Translations under genes and position numbers: made by a program
Source of the DNA: Volvox africanus
Lineage: Eukaryota > Chlorophyta > Chlorophyceae > Chlamydomonadales > Volvocaceae
Assembly (NCBI GenBank): GCA_030268105.1
Contig: BSDZ01000080.1
Location: forward strand, 1,956,001 to 2,020,000
Reading direction: 5' to 3'
DNA: 64,000 bases
In this document: positions 13,066 through 28,907 of the stretch, piece by piece
Position numbering within the stretch: the stretch's first letter is position 1
Layout of the letters: every line of letters begins with the position of its first letter
Notes under the pieces: model-generated
What the model was told of the DNA's origin: nothing
Database searches by the model: none
Seen by the model: the letters and a program-made list of their open reading frames with translations, nothing else

Positions 13066-14909
13066 CACACGGCCCCCTGCGGTGAGAGAGGTTAGGAACG
13101 GGATTAGGTGGAGTGGTTAGCAACCACCGATATCGAACTGCCACACTGGGTTCATGCTGCGAGTGTTACCAGTAGTTTTATCACTTGACGATTGGTTGAG
13201 GAATCCGTTGGTGAAGATTAGGATTACGGTACTGCTGTGTACTCGGAAGAACTCACGAGGCGAGGTGAGACAGATGTATACGGGATATCTGAGGGGACCA
13301 GCCCAGCCTGCAGCTTGGGGACATGATCCGTCCGTTTCTGTACGGTGGATGGATGGAGGAAATAAGAGCTGGAAAAGGGCTTGGCTGGAGGATTGGAGCC
13401 AACAACGGCCCTGGTTTAAGGGGGCATCCGTCACATAGCAATGGGGGCGGGGCCGGGGAGCATTGCACGGGTCGACTCGTACATCCAGATGTAGAGCCCC
13501 CCCCCCTTAACACACCACCACCACATAGTGCATGGGCGTCAGATGCAGGGTTGGTCCATACAAAGGGGGCTGATATGCAGACTGGGTGGGGCGACGGGTG
13601 ATGTACGCATAGGGCTATGGAGCTATCCAGGGGCCATGGAATGACGAACAGCGAAAGAACCGACACTACCCTTGCATAGGAAAGAGTTGTCCAGCGAACC
13701 CCAACGTCAACGGGAATTGCAGCGGCGGCGGTGGAGACGGCGGAGACAGAGCGCAGGAGGGGCGTTGTGTTGCCCAACAAAGGGGCGTGGCCGTGACAAA
13801 ACGATGAAGCGTGGCAGGCGGGAGCGTGGAGTGGCAGGAGAGCGAAGCGGGAGATGGCGGGTCGATTAGATTCCTCCATGAAGGGGGAAGTCCTCTCACG
13901 TCCAGCGGGGCATACCGTGGTGGTTAGTCCATCGGAGACGTAGATACGCGCCAAAAGAGGGCCTTGGGAGCTGCGCGTGTATGTTTGATGTGTGCTACCA
14001 TAAAGTGCAGTTGAGGAGTTCAGGTCTGGAGCACAACCCTGTGCGGTCGAGTACAGTCATGTACAAGGTACGGGTTCGAAACATGTGGAGACCCAAATAC
14101 GGACGCATGGACTGCGCCAGGTTGCGTTCAAACTGTGCCCCGACTTCAGAGTTTGGATTGGATCAGATGGGATGTGTGAACAATCGGGGGGGAAGGGACA
14201 CGTCGTTTTGCGTGCACTGTGTCGCCCACTGCTCACTGCTCGGCACTGGAGCCGCATGCACCCTTACGTTGGGTGGGAAAACTTGAAAGCAAGAGCGTCC
14301 TGGTATTTTACGAATGAAGGCGTGTTGGATTGGATTCTTCAGATTTGTTTTCGTTAATGGCAGATACTGTCGCCCAGCCGATGTACGCAGCGCTCACATC
14401 TATCAGCAGCATTTTGGGAAGTGCAGCACCGTCACTTGGGGACGGGAGGAGCTGCTCTGATTCGCCTGCGCCTAAGGGGGAGAAAGCCATCACCTGGCCG
14501 GCTCCTGATATTCGCTCAGCGCCCGTTTCGCAGCAACGTGTAAGCCCACGCGTGCCTTTGTAGAGAAAGGCACTGAAGAAACAAGTCCGTTTGAATTTTG
14601 AAACCTGACCGCACCCGCCAGTACCCCTTCACACACCCCGATCACCACTTTTCAATGCTCGTTTTCCCGAATCGTGCCGCGACCCACATCCCAGTCCAAT
14701 CATAACCCCTGTCGAAGTCCTCGGCTGTCGCTATTGTCACGTCATGCAGCTCTCGCAACGCTTTTTCCTTCCGTACCTAATCCTACCCCTTCTAAGCAGT
14801 CCTCCGGGACCACATATACTCGTGTAAAGTTACGAAAGGTCCTTCCCTCTCTTTGATCCATGGACTGGGTGTAATTGCTACTTGCGCAACCCTCCTCCCT
14901 CCTCGTCTG
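13066..14909. other. Convergent intergenic region NOL10 / RIO2
   Basis: This holds the 3' UTRs of both neighbours. A TGTAA motif at 14539-14543 is the first plus-strand candidate after the NOL10 stop, which would give a very long 3' UTR. Open frames here lack conserved motifs, and the longest (minus, 13253-13954) opens on TTG rather than ATG. No further gene is supported. Confidence 0.45.
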
Positions 14910-18052
<3,143 letters not shown>

Positions 18053-21000
18053 TCATAAAAAGTCATCGTCGTCCGAATCGATGTACCACCCCGGCGCGCG
18101 TTTGCGCTTTGGCTTTGGCTCCTCCGGTGCCGCCTCCCCACCGCTCACTTCTATCGCTCTGCGATCGCGAACCGCCCCTTTGGCAACCCCAGCCGGAGCG
18201 GCACCTGCCGCCAATGATGCAGGTCCTGCAGCCTTGGACGGCGCTGGCGCTGATGGCGCCTTCGTTGCCGCAGCCTTCGTTGCCACAGCTGCGGCGGCTG
18301 TTGCTGTGGCCGCCACTGCCGCCAGTGACGGCACGGGTTTCGCAGGTTGTGTGTTAGGCCCTGCGGTATGGCGAAGAGGTTGCGCAAGGGGACAGCCTCC
18401 TTGGGATCCCCTGGGTTGTCCCGCCGCCGCCACTGCCGCCGCCGCCGCCGCCACTGCCACGGCTGCCGCTGCCGCTGACAGGACTGCCGGCTTGCCGCCC
18501 CCGGCTGCTGCCGCAGTGACAGCTGCGGAAGGCCTGCCGCCGGTTCCGGAGCTCGTCGGATGCGCTGCTGCTGACGCCACCAAGGCACCCGTGACGCTGC
18601 TGGACAAAATACTACCACTACTGCTAGTGCCACCCCCACCGCTGCTGCCGTAGCCGGCGGCAGCAACAGTATTGTGACCCGTGGGTCTGTTGGCCGACCC
18701 AGGGTTTGATTGCGGTTGCGGTTGCAGTTGTAAAAATGACGATGATCTGTTGCCGCAGGGCGGTGCTTGCCTCGACGCGCCGAGGGTGGTTGGAGAGGCA
18801 GCAGTAACTGCCGAGGGCGTACGGGCTGCTGCATCTGACGGCGCCGGCTGCGGTTCAGCCACCGCTGGGTGCGGTGACCGATGCATCGCTGGGCCTGAAA
18901 GCATTGCCGCCGTCGCCGCTGCAACCGCAGCAGTGGGGGCAGTGGCTGCGGCGGAAACCTGCACGGAAGACTCAGAGCGCGGGACACTCGTCGCCGCTGC
19001 CGGCGCCGGCGTCGAAATGGGGCCTGTTGCGGCAGCGGAGGGGTCCAGCGGCGTCGGCGTCACGCTAACGCTGCCGCATAGCGGTGGCCGCGGCGCCGCC
19101 GGCGGTAAGCTCGGACGCCCGCCCACCCGCCCGGCCCCGCCCCGGCTGCCGATGCTCCGCAAGCCAACACCCATGCCAGCGACGCCACGAACTGCTGTCA
19201 CAGGCGCAGCTGCGGTGCCTAGGCCGCCACCAGGGCCCACTGGTGTGGCTGTGGCGGCGGCGACGGCGGCGCCACCCGCCTCCGCCAGCCGTCGCTCCTC
19301 CTCGTCTCCTCCCTCGATGGGCTTCCCGGCAACAGTACAGCTGAAGATGAACGACACGTCGGGTGCCGCTATTCTGCGCATGACGGCATCGGGGACGGTT
19401 TCGGGGTTCGGGTGGTGGCCCCAGTTCGCCAGGTCCTCCTCCGCCGGCTCACCGGACTGCATGGCCGGAATGAATTTAGCATATTAGGGTTGATCAGGAT
19501 TAGAACATACTCACATATAATACGTTTGGTTGAAGGTATTATTTATGTCGTTCTGACTATTTTATAAAAGAAAGAAAAGAAATAATTTAGAAAAACATTG
19601 ATCTCTACAGGCGTTGGGAAAATGGAAAAGAGCATGCCTAAGCTGACAAAGTAAACAAGGAAAAATGCATGCACGCACATATGCCAGTAGCGTCAAATAT
19701 AAAACTGAACAGAGCACCCATTCCTCGCGCTCTTGCTTCACTCAAATGGCGGCAAGAACTTTCCTTTCCTCCCCAAAAATCAGATAATCAGATTTTTATT
19801 CTTCTTTTGATGGTCACCGGGTATCGGGGGTCCCCTGTCATCCGTTCGTTACACACACCTGCCGCTTGTGAACCGGTGGCAGTCGCACCCCAACCTCCGC
19901 TGCGCCCTTCGTCGCCTGCGTGGAAGATACCTCCCCGCGGCCCCCACCGCCTCTGCAGCGTTGCGCCACAACGTCGTCTTCAAATGACAGGTCGATGAGG
20001 CTGATGTCGCTACGCCCCGCCACCGGCCCCACGTCCGGCGGTGGCGGCGGCAGTCCCGGCCCGCCGCACATATAGTCGTACGTGTCAGACCATGTGTCGG
20101 CATTGAGGGTGAATAGCTCGCGGAGGTCCTCCGCCGTCATCACGTTGGCGGCGGCCTTGCCTGTACAACAGTGACGGTGATGGCGGCAGCGGTGAATGCA
20201 TGTCAAATGGTGGCCGAAACCTAAGAGATCCGCTTAGCTGCGTTGACCGTTGCGGGGATTATCCAGCTGTTGTGACGCAGGTGAGGCGTAAGCGGAGTGG
20301 TGGTGACGGCGGCCGGGGCGGCGGTTGGGGGATGCTGCCGGGATACGATGCGGCCAAGGGAAACAGCCAGACACGCACATACACACAACTGACCCAAACA
20401 CACACACACACACACACACACGCTTACACAGACACAGACAGACACACAGACACACACACACACACACGTGCCTCGTCTAGGTTCCTGGGCACCTGACATC
20501 TACAATATATTCCTTATATGTCCCGCAGAACCCACCATTCTTGCTCACGAGCTGTTTCAGTCCCTCCTTGCTGAGCTGCCGCTGATAGACCTTCTCCTCA
20601 ATACTGCCGGTGGACAAGAAGCGGTACACGAAGACGCGTTTGCGCTGACCGTCACGCCACACCTAAGAACGGAGTGGGCGGAGGACACGGGGGGAGGGGC
20701 AGAGGGATCTAAGGACTCCCGACCGTGACCAGGGAGAGGGATATTGGAGAGCAGCAGCACGTGTGACGCAAAGAAGGAATCGCCGCGTGGCAGTAACGAT
20801 GATGACACTACATGACATGACGATGAGGAGGAGGAGCAAGGACGCCAAGGGATGTAAGACAATCAAAACGGGAAAACCCTCAAATAAACCCGAAACATAA
20901 CATAATGCCCCTTGAAACGGCCCATGGACGGTTACCCGAGCGGCAGCCTGCTGGTCGTTAGCGGGGTTCCTGCCGATGGGGGGGAGGTGTTTCGGAGCGG

Positions 21001-24000
21001 GAGGTTAGGTTTCGACGTTCGGGAAAGAGAAAGAGAAAAAGATGGCGGCAAACAGGTGTGAAGAAGGTGTGAGAAGAGGGAACACCAGCAACCAAATCGG
21101 GTCCGGATGTACAAGGTCCGATACCATCCTGTTCATGACAGTTGGATACAGTCTGCTGCGGAGGTGGTCAGGAAGCAACGGACTCAGTCCTATGCAACTC
21201 CGCATAAGGCCCTTTGCCCCTGCCATTGACGCTGGTCGACGCTGATTGATGATCATCACTGAACTCCGAAGTTGTCCCCCTAGGGTGGGGATAAGGGGTT
21301 AAGGGGGTCGACGGACGCACATGGACGGACGCACCAGTCGGGGTCGAACAGCACCAAGCGATTGGCCCCTATGAGATTGAGCCCGCAGCCACCCGCCTTA
21401 GAAGACAGCAAGAAAGCGAACTGACGCTCAGCGGGGTCGTTGAAAACCTGGCGACAAAGGATGTGATGGTGGTGGTGGTGGGGAGGTGCGGGGAGGGGAA
21501 GGAAACAGTTAGGGCAGGGCAGGGCAGGGCAGGGCAGGGCAGGGCAGGGCAGGGCAGGGCAGGGCAGGGCAGGGCAGGGCAGGCCAGGGCAGGGCAGGGC
21601 AACATGTGCACATACCACTTATACATACACGCTCACTAACAAGTGCAAGCTTCGAATGCCCCCCCCTGCCCAACCCATTTATCACCTTGACCAACTTTTG
21701 TCGCTTGTTGATGGTCGTCGTGCCGTCCAGGCGCACGAACGGGTAGCCCCGCTCCCGACACAAGTGGGCGAACAGATCCAAAGTTGAGGTGTAGTTGGAA
21801 ACCAGCACGATCCTGAGGGGGCAACCGCCTCGAAGGATTTGGTTTTGAAGCTTCAGGAGGAAAGACAGCTCGTCCCTAAGGATTCTGAGCTTAGGAGGGA
21901 GCGTTGTAATGCTCGGGATCACTTTGCGCTCGCAGCTCCATATCCGATTTTTAAAACGCAGGAATGCTATTTCGGAGCATGATCACTGGAGATGCCTTTT
22001 CAACCCTTAAAATCTTATTAAATGTTGATCCTTAAGAGCTTTTTAACGTTAACGCTTACACGTTAATGAAGTATATAACGTTTTAGATTTCATTCCCCTT
22101 ACACTTGCCAACCTACCTGTCGTTCGTTTCCGAGTACAGCACGTGCAGCATGCGGGAGAGAACTGCCAGCTTGCCGGATACCGCCTCCCAGCCTGCTGCC
22201 ATACCGCCCCGACCCACTCGGCCATTGTCGAAGAGGCCAGGCGGGAACAACGACCCCACGTCCTGCAGACGGGAGGAAAAGGCGGACACATGTCGGGGTT
22301 CTTTAAATGAGGCACCACACGGACCTTTAAATTGATCCCTGGTTTTGGGGTTTAGATTAAGGCTTGCCCTTCCACACGACACGCTGTCAACGATCTGCAA
22401 AAACACTTAAAACCCTGAAACCCTAAACCCCAAATCACAAACTTTAAAAACGTTTAAATCTCTAAACTCTGAAAACCATCAGACACATACCTCGAAGCCA
22501 TCCGCGCGGCCGCCATCTCCATCCTCCCCGCCGCCACCCCCCAAGGCCGCCGCCGCCTTGCTGTGCACCGCGTCGTAAATGAGTTTGGGGTGGTTGCAGA
22601 GCTTCTTCAGGGAGGTGATGGCGGACAGGACGCCACTGGTGCGGCCGTTGAGGACTCTGCGAGCGGCTTTACTTTGGAGGAAGTGGCCGTAGAGCTGGCG
22701 TTGAAGATCCGTCAGCCGGCAACACACCACTTCGATGACCTGAAAGGGATTGTTGCTGTTGTTCAAAAAGCGGAAATCGGAGAGCAAAACGCGGAGAACG
22801 AGTGAGCGATGGTGGGTGCAATCACCTTAGTTGTTATGTTTTTGCCTGTAACGGCAACAACAGGTGAAGACGAAACACAGACAGAAAAAACACAATACAG
22901 GACAGGACAGGACGGTATAGAATCGTGAAAAGTGGCAGGTGTGCAGGCACCTTTGGTGGCAGGTGTTGGCTGAGCAGCTTGTTAGTTCGGCGCAGAATGA
23001 AGTTGTTGGTCAGTCCGCTCAGCTCCCGACTCCGTTCCTCACCGAGAACAACCTCCTCGGGGGCCGCGTCTGGCTCTCGACCCGCGAGGATGGGCAGCTC
23101 GTAGTACTTCCGGAACTGCAGAAGCCAGACAGGCAGACGGACGGACGGACGTACAGATGGACGATTGGAGAATGGACAGATAGACAGATAGAAAGATAGG
23201 TAGGTAAACAGACAGTTGGGCAGACAACATAAAGCTTTCCAAAAATTGTGATCAAATGAGTCCCCCACAGCTCGTATACGGCTGCGTGAGAGGGGCCAAC
23301 CGGGGCCCCCCATCCCCTAATGGCCCAGGTGATTTCGGAAATACGATGATCTGAGGTCCCCATCTGAGGACGACGAGGAACGACGGTTTCGGAGGAAGGT
23401 GTCCCCATGGCTTCATGAAAACAAGGATAATACATAAACACGAGCAGAAAACAAACATAAAATAGTAGTGGTAAAAATAATAATTATTATTATAACACTA
23501 ATAATAAAATATAATAATATAATAATATAATGATATAATAATATAATTTTGATGTTGTTAGCGATGTAAAACATACACACACACACACACACCTGAGCAG
23601 GTAGCCCCAGCACCCCCGGGTTGCAGAAGTCAACCATCGCGAAGAACTCGTCAAGATGGTTCTGCATGGGAGTGCCTAATCAGGAAACGGCGGTGGCAAC
23701 GGTGGAGGGTGTATGTGTGGGATGCCTTATTAGGAAATGGGGATGGCAAATACGGGGACCTGGGGAAGGGCGGGTTGCCAAAACCATTTCCCTCTCCTGA
23801 ATGCATTTGTAGGGCTCACCGGACAGCAGCACGCGACGCTTGCACGACAAGTTGTCGAGCGCCTGCACGTGGGGCAGTAGCAGCAACAGCAGCAGTAGCA
23901 GTAGCAGTAGGAGGAACAGGCGGGGCGGGAACCGGAGCACCAACGACAGTGTTACACCAGGGGGATGTGTGTGTGTGTGTGCTTTCAAACAGAGTCCCGA

Positions 24001-27000
24001 GGGAATTTGAGAAGCCGAAGCGCAGTACTGCAGTAAATATATGCGTGGGAGGGGGGAAAGAAGAACCCGTACATATCATACATAGATCCGTGTGCGTGTC
24101 TGGTGTATGCCCGCATTTCGACATGGGCCGCCGAAACCGTCACACGTCCTATGATGACCTGCTGCTGGCAATTTCTCCATCTTTCCCAGAGATACAGGTT
24201 CAAGCGATTCGGCCCAACATACGAGAGCATACGACACTTGAAACGGGGCACCGTTTCCCGAGCTTCCTCTTCCCTCACACAACCCTTCGAGCGGTGTCTG
24301 AGACCTCTGAAGCACTCGGGAAGGGAACTTACTCACCCTGTTGGTTAACGTGGCATCGTTCTTGAGACGATGTGCCTACATGCGCAGAGAATGCATCGCA
24401 GCAACGCACAGCATTGTAAAGCACAGCAAAGCGAGCTAAAGCGTATAGGAAGGCGGGATGGGCCTCGAGTAAGGCGAAGATGCGCGAGGGGAAGGGGGCC
24501 GCGGACGTAAACGACACTTAACAGAGTTTAGAGTGCAATCAGGATGAAGAGTGCCGGAGGAACGAGTAACGGAGATAAGCAGACACCATCCAATCAGACA
24601 CACACACGTGTTCCTACTTCGCACGACTAGTCACGCGCCGACGAAGCTCCTGATGGTTCCTCTGACCCACGGATCCTCTGCTGGCCTTCTCAATACTCGA
24701 TCCTAAACACTCCCAACACATAAGCAGTTAGACAGACACACCCAATCATCCCCCTCCCACCTCGTCGCACAAAAGGAGGTCGCAGGCATGGGGCACCTGG
24801 AAGCGCTCGGCGTGCAATCGGAATGTCTCGTAGCTGATGATCAGGACCTGGATGAAAGGGGGGAGTTGGGTGGGGCAGGGGGGAGTTGGGTGGGGCAGGG
24901 GGGAGGTGGGCGGGGCAGGGGGGATTTGGGTGGGGCGGGTGGGGAGTCGGTGGGGCAGGGGGGAGTTGGGTGGGGCAGGGGGGAGTTGGGTGGGGCTGGG
25001 GGGAGTTGGGTGGGGCAGGGGGGAGTTAGGTGGGGCGGGTGGGGAGTAGGGTGGGGCGGGTGGGGAGTTGGGTGGGGCAAGGGGGAGTTGGGTGGGGCAG
25101 GGGGCAGGTATGAAGCAACTGACCAGGGAACCCGGCGGGGGGGTGAGGGGGTATGGGAGGGAAATGAGGGGGGAAGGTGTTGACACTAACACAACATATA
25201 CGGGTGGGGTGGTCCGGGATGATGTTGGAGCAAGCCGCTTGAAGCCCGGCGAACAGGGTGAGGGGGCGGCTACAGCCACAGCCACAGTCACAGCCACAGC
25301 CTGGGTGGACTGGACTGTCGCTTCCCTTGCTGGGAGCTTAAGCGCCAAAACGCTAAACAACCCCGAGTGCCCCCCCATCCACCTTGTAAACATTTGAAGG
25401 GTGCAGGAACATCCCGATGTTCGCCACCACATCTTCCCTGGAGCTCTCGCACATCGCCAAAACCTTCAAACGGCCCTGCACAGTTATTACTTCAGCCGGT
25501 ATGTCAGTTGTTCGTTTGTTGATTTGTTTGGACGTAAATCTTTTCAGTCCTCACCGAACTTGTACACCGTACGGTACGCCGTATCTCATCACCCATGCAG
25601 GAGACCACGTATCCCCTGCGGCCCTCCTCCTGCCTCCCTCCCCTGTGGGAACGCTGTACCTGCAACCACTTGGTGCACTCGTTGTCCCAGTTCGAAACCA
25701 AGCTGGTGGGGCAGACGATGATGGCTCTGCGGGCGATGGGGCAGCCTCCCAACAGGGTGTGGCCGCTGGTGAGCAGGGTCCACATGAGGGTGATGCCCTG
25801 GAGGGTCTTCCCCAAACCCATGTCGTCCGCAAGAATGCAGCCTGCGCGATAACTCAGTGGCATGGGTTTGGCAGGATGGCGGGAGAGTATTCCCATCATC
25901 ATCATATTAATAATGAGGAGGATAAAAATGATAATAATAATGGAATGGGTGGACTTAAGCAAAGCAGTGCACAGCTACTAAACCCTTTCCCCCACCAAAA
26001 CCCGATCTATCTTCCGCAGCCACCTCTTTCTCTTCCCCTTTCCCTTCCTCTTCCCCTTCCCCTTCCTCTTCCTCTTTCCCTTCCTCTTTCCCTTCCCCGC
26101 ACCCCCGCCCCCTCCTGGAGCCTTCCTAAGGTCGAGTCCTTGACCTTTCCCATCCACAGCCAAGGTTCCGCCCCTCCGCTCCCACCCTGTCTGCCTTCCA
26201 GTCTCTGTCCAGTCACACAGTCGAACATGAACTGCACACCCTCGCGCTGATGCGGTCGGAGGAAGCGAACAAGCATGGTATCTACGACAACCGCATCGCT
26301 GGCGGCAGCGTCGCTGCTACCGACAGGCGCCGCCGCCGCCTCTTCCACTGACCCATGGGGTGCTTGCCATAGCACCAGGGGCTCTATACCCTCCGGAAGG
26401 GCGGGCTCCTGCGTCAATCGAAGGCGTGAGTGTAAAGTGGCGTATAACCGTTACGTAGCCATTATATAATCAAATAATAACTATAACCGTTCGCAGGATG
26501 TTATGGGTCAAGTTTTTGGCTTACCGGAACGGGCGAGGGCGGGGCGGGTGGCTCCGAAGGAGGTTCCGGAGCCGCTGGCAATGTGGGGTTGGGCGGCTTC
26601 AAGGTCATCATGGGGATGGGAAGGGGTGTGGAGCTCCCCCAGGGAACGAAGTGTCGCCGCGCGGCCAACTTGCGGCGCAGAGCCTGTTTAGGACACGAAA
26701 AGGTGTGTGCGTGTGCGTGTGTATGTGTATGTGCGCGTGTGTGCTTAGGGGGGGTTGTAGCGGTTCCAGGGTCGCGGGGCTTCCCGAGGTGAGCGTGTTG
26801 ACACGTGGCGCGGACAACCGACACCAGCGACACCAAAGACGCGGGGCCGCCGGTCCAGAGAGAGAGAGAGAGAGACCCGCATCCCTTCTTTCTTATATAA
26901 AGAGCCATCCCTGCGCCCGTCTCACCACATTTTCCCTTCGCCGCACGGATCCCTCGTCGCTGTCTCGTACCTCCCCACCCCACTCCTCTCTTTCCTCACC

Positions 27001-28907
27001 TCGCTCATTCTTGGTGCTCCCTGGAGCGGACTCTGGAAGGGCTTTCTGAGAACCACCTGGCTCTCCATAACGGAAAGGAATTTGGACATGAGCGGCTGCC
27101 GGCAAGTCTGGAGACTGCGCGGAGGCAGAGGTAGAAGGTGAGGGAGATGGAGGTACGGCGCAGCGGGTTTGCGAATATGGACATGTGGATTCATGAGTTC
27201 GTCATGTGGCAGGAGAGTTCAATGAAGTTTGTGTGTGTGTTTGTGTGTGTCTAAAGTTGCACCTTCTTCCAATCCTCTTTCCTCTCATCTGTTCGCCTTC
27301 CACTCCTCCCCCCTCTCCTCCCCCCTCCCCTTGCCCCTCCCCTCCCCCCTCCCCTCCCCCTTGCGCCTCTTCTCACCCGAGCCCAGCCGTGTCCACAGGT
27401 CAGCCACTTTCAGACCCGCAACCGGGACTCAAGTGCCGGAGCTCACTCCCCTCTTCTTGAACGTGTCGCCACTGAGACTTAACGATGATAAAATACAGCG
27501 TTTTCCCGTGATGAGTACCAGCCCTTTGCCCCTTCCCCCTTATCCTCCGTTTACCTTCCCTCTTTCTTCTTCTCACCTGTTATTAAGGAGTGCCCGGATG
27601 TTTTCCTCGCGACGGCGCTGCAGCTCCGCCTCACTCGGCGAATCTTCATCCCCCTCGTCCCCCTCATCGCGCAGGCGGCTCACAGCAGGGCGTGAGGGTT
27701 GTGCAGGTGTGGAAGAAAGGCTGCACCGGCGCAGCGTTAGCCTGGGCCATGTGAGAAGGGGCCAGCAGCGAAAAAGGATGTAATAAATCCAAAAAGGGTC
27801 AAAAGGGCAAAGGACGAACGAGCGGAAATTACAAGTGCGAACACAGAAGCACTCTAGGACTGAATCCCTAAGAATTCGTAAGTTGGTTGTGAGTAAGTTG
27901 TAGTCATTAGTAATGAAAAAGGGATGGGAGAGGACCTGATGACACGCCTGTCATGACATGCCGTGAAAGGTCATCAGGTCCTGCTCTTAGGCCGGACCAC
28001 AACAGGCCGTACGGCGAAGGCAGCCGTGAGCCCGTATGCGGTGATCTGGAAGAGAGCAAGAGGTGGAATGGAAAACGGGTAGGGGCCCTCCATGATGCGG
28101 AGGTAAACCGAATGAATGCAGGTTTAGGTCGATTGTCGATTCGCATCAAGGTTGTGTCTTTCTATGTAAGAGGGTTAAGGAGCCGACGGAAGGAGCCGGG
28201 GTTCTGTGGGGCATTGTTGTGGAGCAGAAGCGCTCTCCCTAGAATGATGCTGCGTTACCGTTGGCAGGGATGTGGGTCAAAACCTTCTTCTCCTTCGCCG
28301 TCTCTCTTGTTTTCTTAGATAGCAACCGTTAGATAGCAACCTCCCCCCCCCCAGCATTCTGATGCGTGAGAAGGTCGTCTGTTCACCACCCACGTTGGTC
28401 TGAGATTGCATCCAAGCGATCAGCATAACCCGGGGTGTGGGGTCCATGAACGCCCTCCTGGCATCGTGAGTTAGTGACTCGCCCAACAAGCCATGCATGA
28501 CGGGACTTCGATATTGGGGCTTACATCGTAAGCGCGAGGACAAAATACAGGCAAGGCGCGGGGTTTTACCTAGACTTGGTCGTACCTGCCGGTGCCGGCT
28601 CGAGGAAATGCCGTCCCAGGTGGCCTCGGAGGCCGGCTCGGCAGAAGTTCGGCCTTCGCTCTAGCCCGAGCATTTTCAGGAGAGTCTTCTTCTTTTCCGT
28701 CTGAAATGTCACTGTCATCAGCTGTTCCCGCTCCGTCATAGCTCTCCTCGTCGTCGTCGATTGCAGCTCCTTCAGTGCTCTTCCAACATGCGTAACATAG
28801 TAGTTATTATGTTAAGCCACTTGTTCTACAGATAATTGTAGAATGCAAGCAATTACAAAACTTGCCAGCGCGCACTCCTCTTCTTGCTCGCTGTCGTCGC
28901 TAGCCAT
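18053..28907 (-). CDS. RAD54: RAD54 homologous-recombination DNA translocase
   Basis: SWI2/SNF2-family dsDNA translocase that works with RAD51 in strand exchange (family knowledge). Twenty-one exons in frame: 28907-28866, 28779-28586, 27720-27577, 27114-27000, 26683-26525, 26408-26186, 25841-25660, 25475-25383, 24847-24761, 24375-24337, 23862-23820, 23675-23593, 23115-22951, 22739-22491, 22262-22117, 21812-21686, 21447-21335, 20969-20936, 20662-20536, 20160-19859, 19456-18053; 1,356 residues. Motifs: [14 protein letters not shown], Walker [22 protein letters not shown] (split by an intron), [67 protein letters not shown]. The acidic N-terminus starts [11 protein letters not shown]. The last exon opens with a conserved stretch (LANWGHH, then FIFSC), then runs 400 residues of Ala/Pro/Ser-rich sequence ending in KRKR and an acidic DSDDDDFL. 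Intron 1 has a GC donor. Confidence 0.96.
20393..20467. repeat. (CA)n microsatellite in RAD54 intron
   Basis: Interrupted CA/CACA-GA dinucleotide tract between exons 19 and 20; it creates spurious Thr/His and Cys/Val reading frames. Confidence 0.9.
21511..21601. repeat. (AGGGC)n pentanucleotide tract in RAD54 intron
   Basis: About 18 tandem AGGGC units with one C substitution, between exons 16 and 17. G-runs lie on the plus (template) strand. Confidence 0.95.
23466..23550. repeat. AT-rich (ATAAT/ATAATA) tract in RAD54 intron
   Basis: Imperfect TAATA/ATAATAT repeats next to a CA tract upstream of the exon 12 donor; noncoding. Confidence 0.8.
24857..25107. repeat. G-rich minisatellite in RAD54 intron 8
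   Basis: Roughly twelve head-to-tail copies of a 20-bp unit of the form GGGGCAGGGGGGAGTTGGGT with small variants, immediately downstream (in gene sense upstream) of the exon carrying ISYETF. Every unit has runs of three or more G, so the plus strand could form G-quadruplexes. Confidence 0.93.
26023..26110. repeat. Polypyrimidine (CTTCCC)n tract in RAD54 intron
   Basis: CTTCCCCTT / CTTTCCCTT mirror-like repeats on the plus strand in the intron between exons 6 and 7; purine-rich on the transcribed RNA. Confidence 0.85.
27930..27983. repeat. Short inverted repeat in RAD54 intron 2
   Basis: Arms AGGACCTGATGAC and GTCATCAGGTCCT are exact reverse complements around a 26-nt loop that itself contains a TCATGA palindrome. 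Confidence 0.85.

Noticed and set aside
13253..13954. 233-codon minus-strand frame after NOL10
   Set aside because: Opens on TTG, has no conserved motif, and lies in the expected NOL10 3' UTR.
14060..14100. tRNA-like GGGTTCGAAAC box
   Set aside because: No acceptor stem or anticodon arm could be paired around it.
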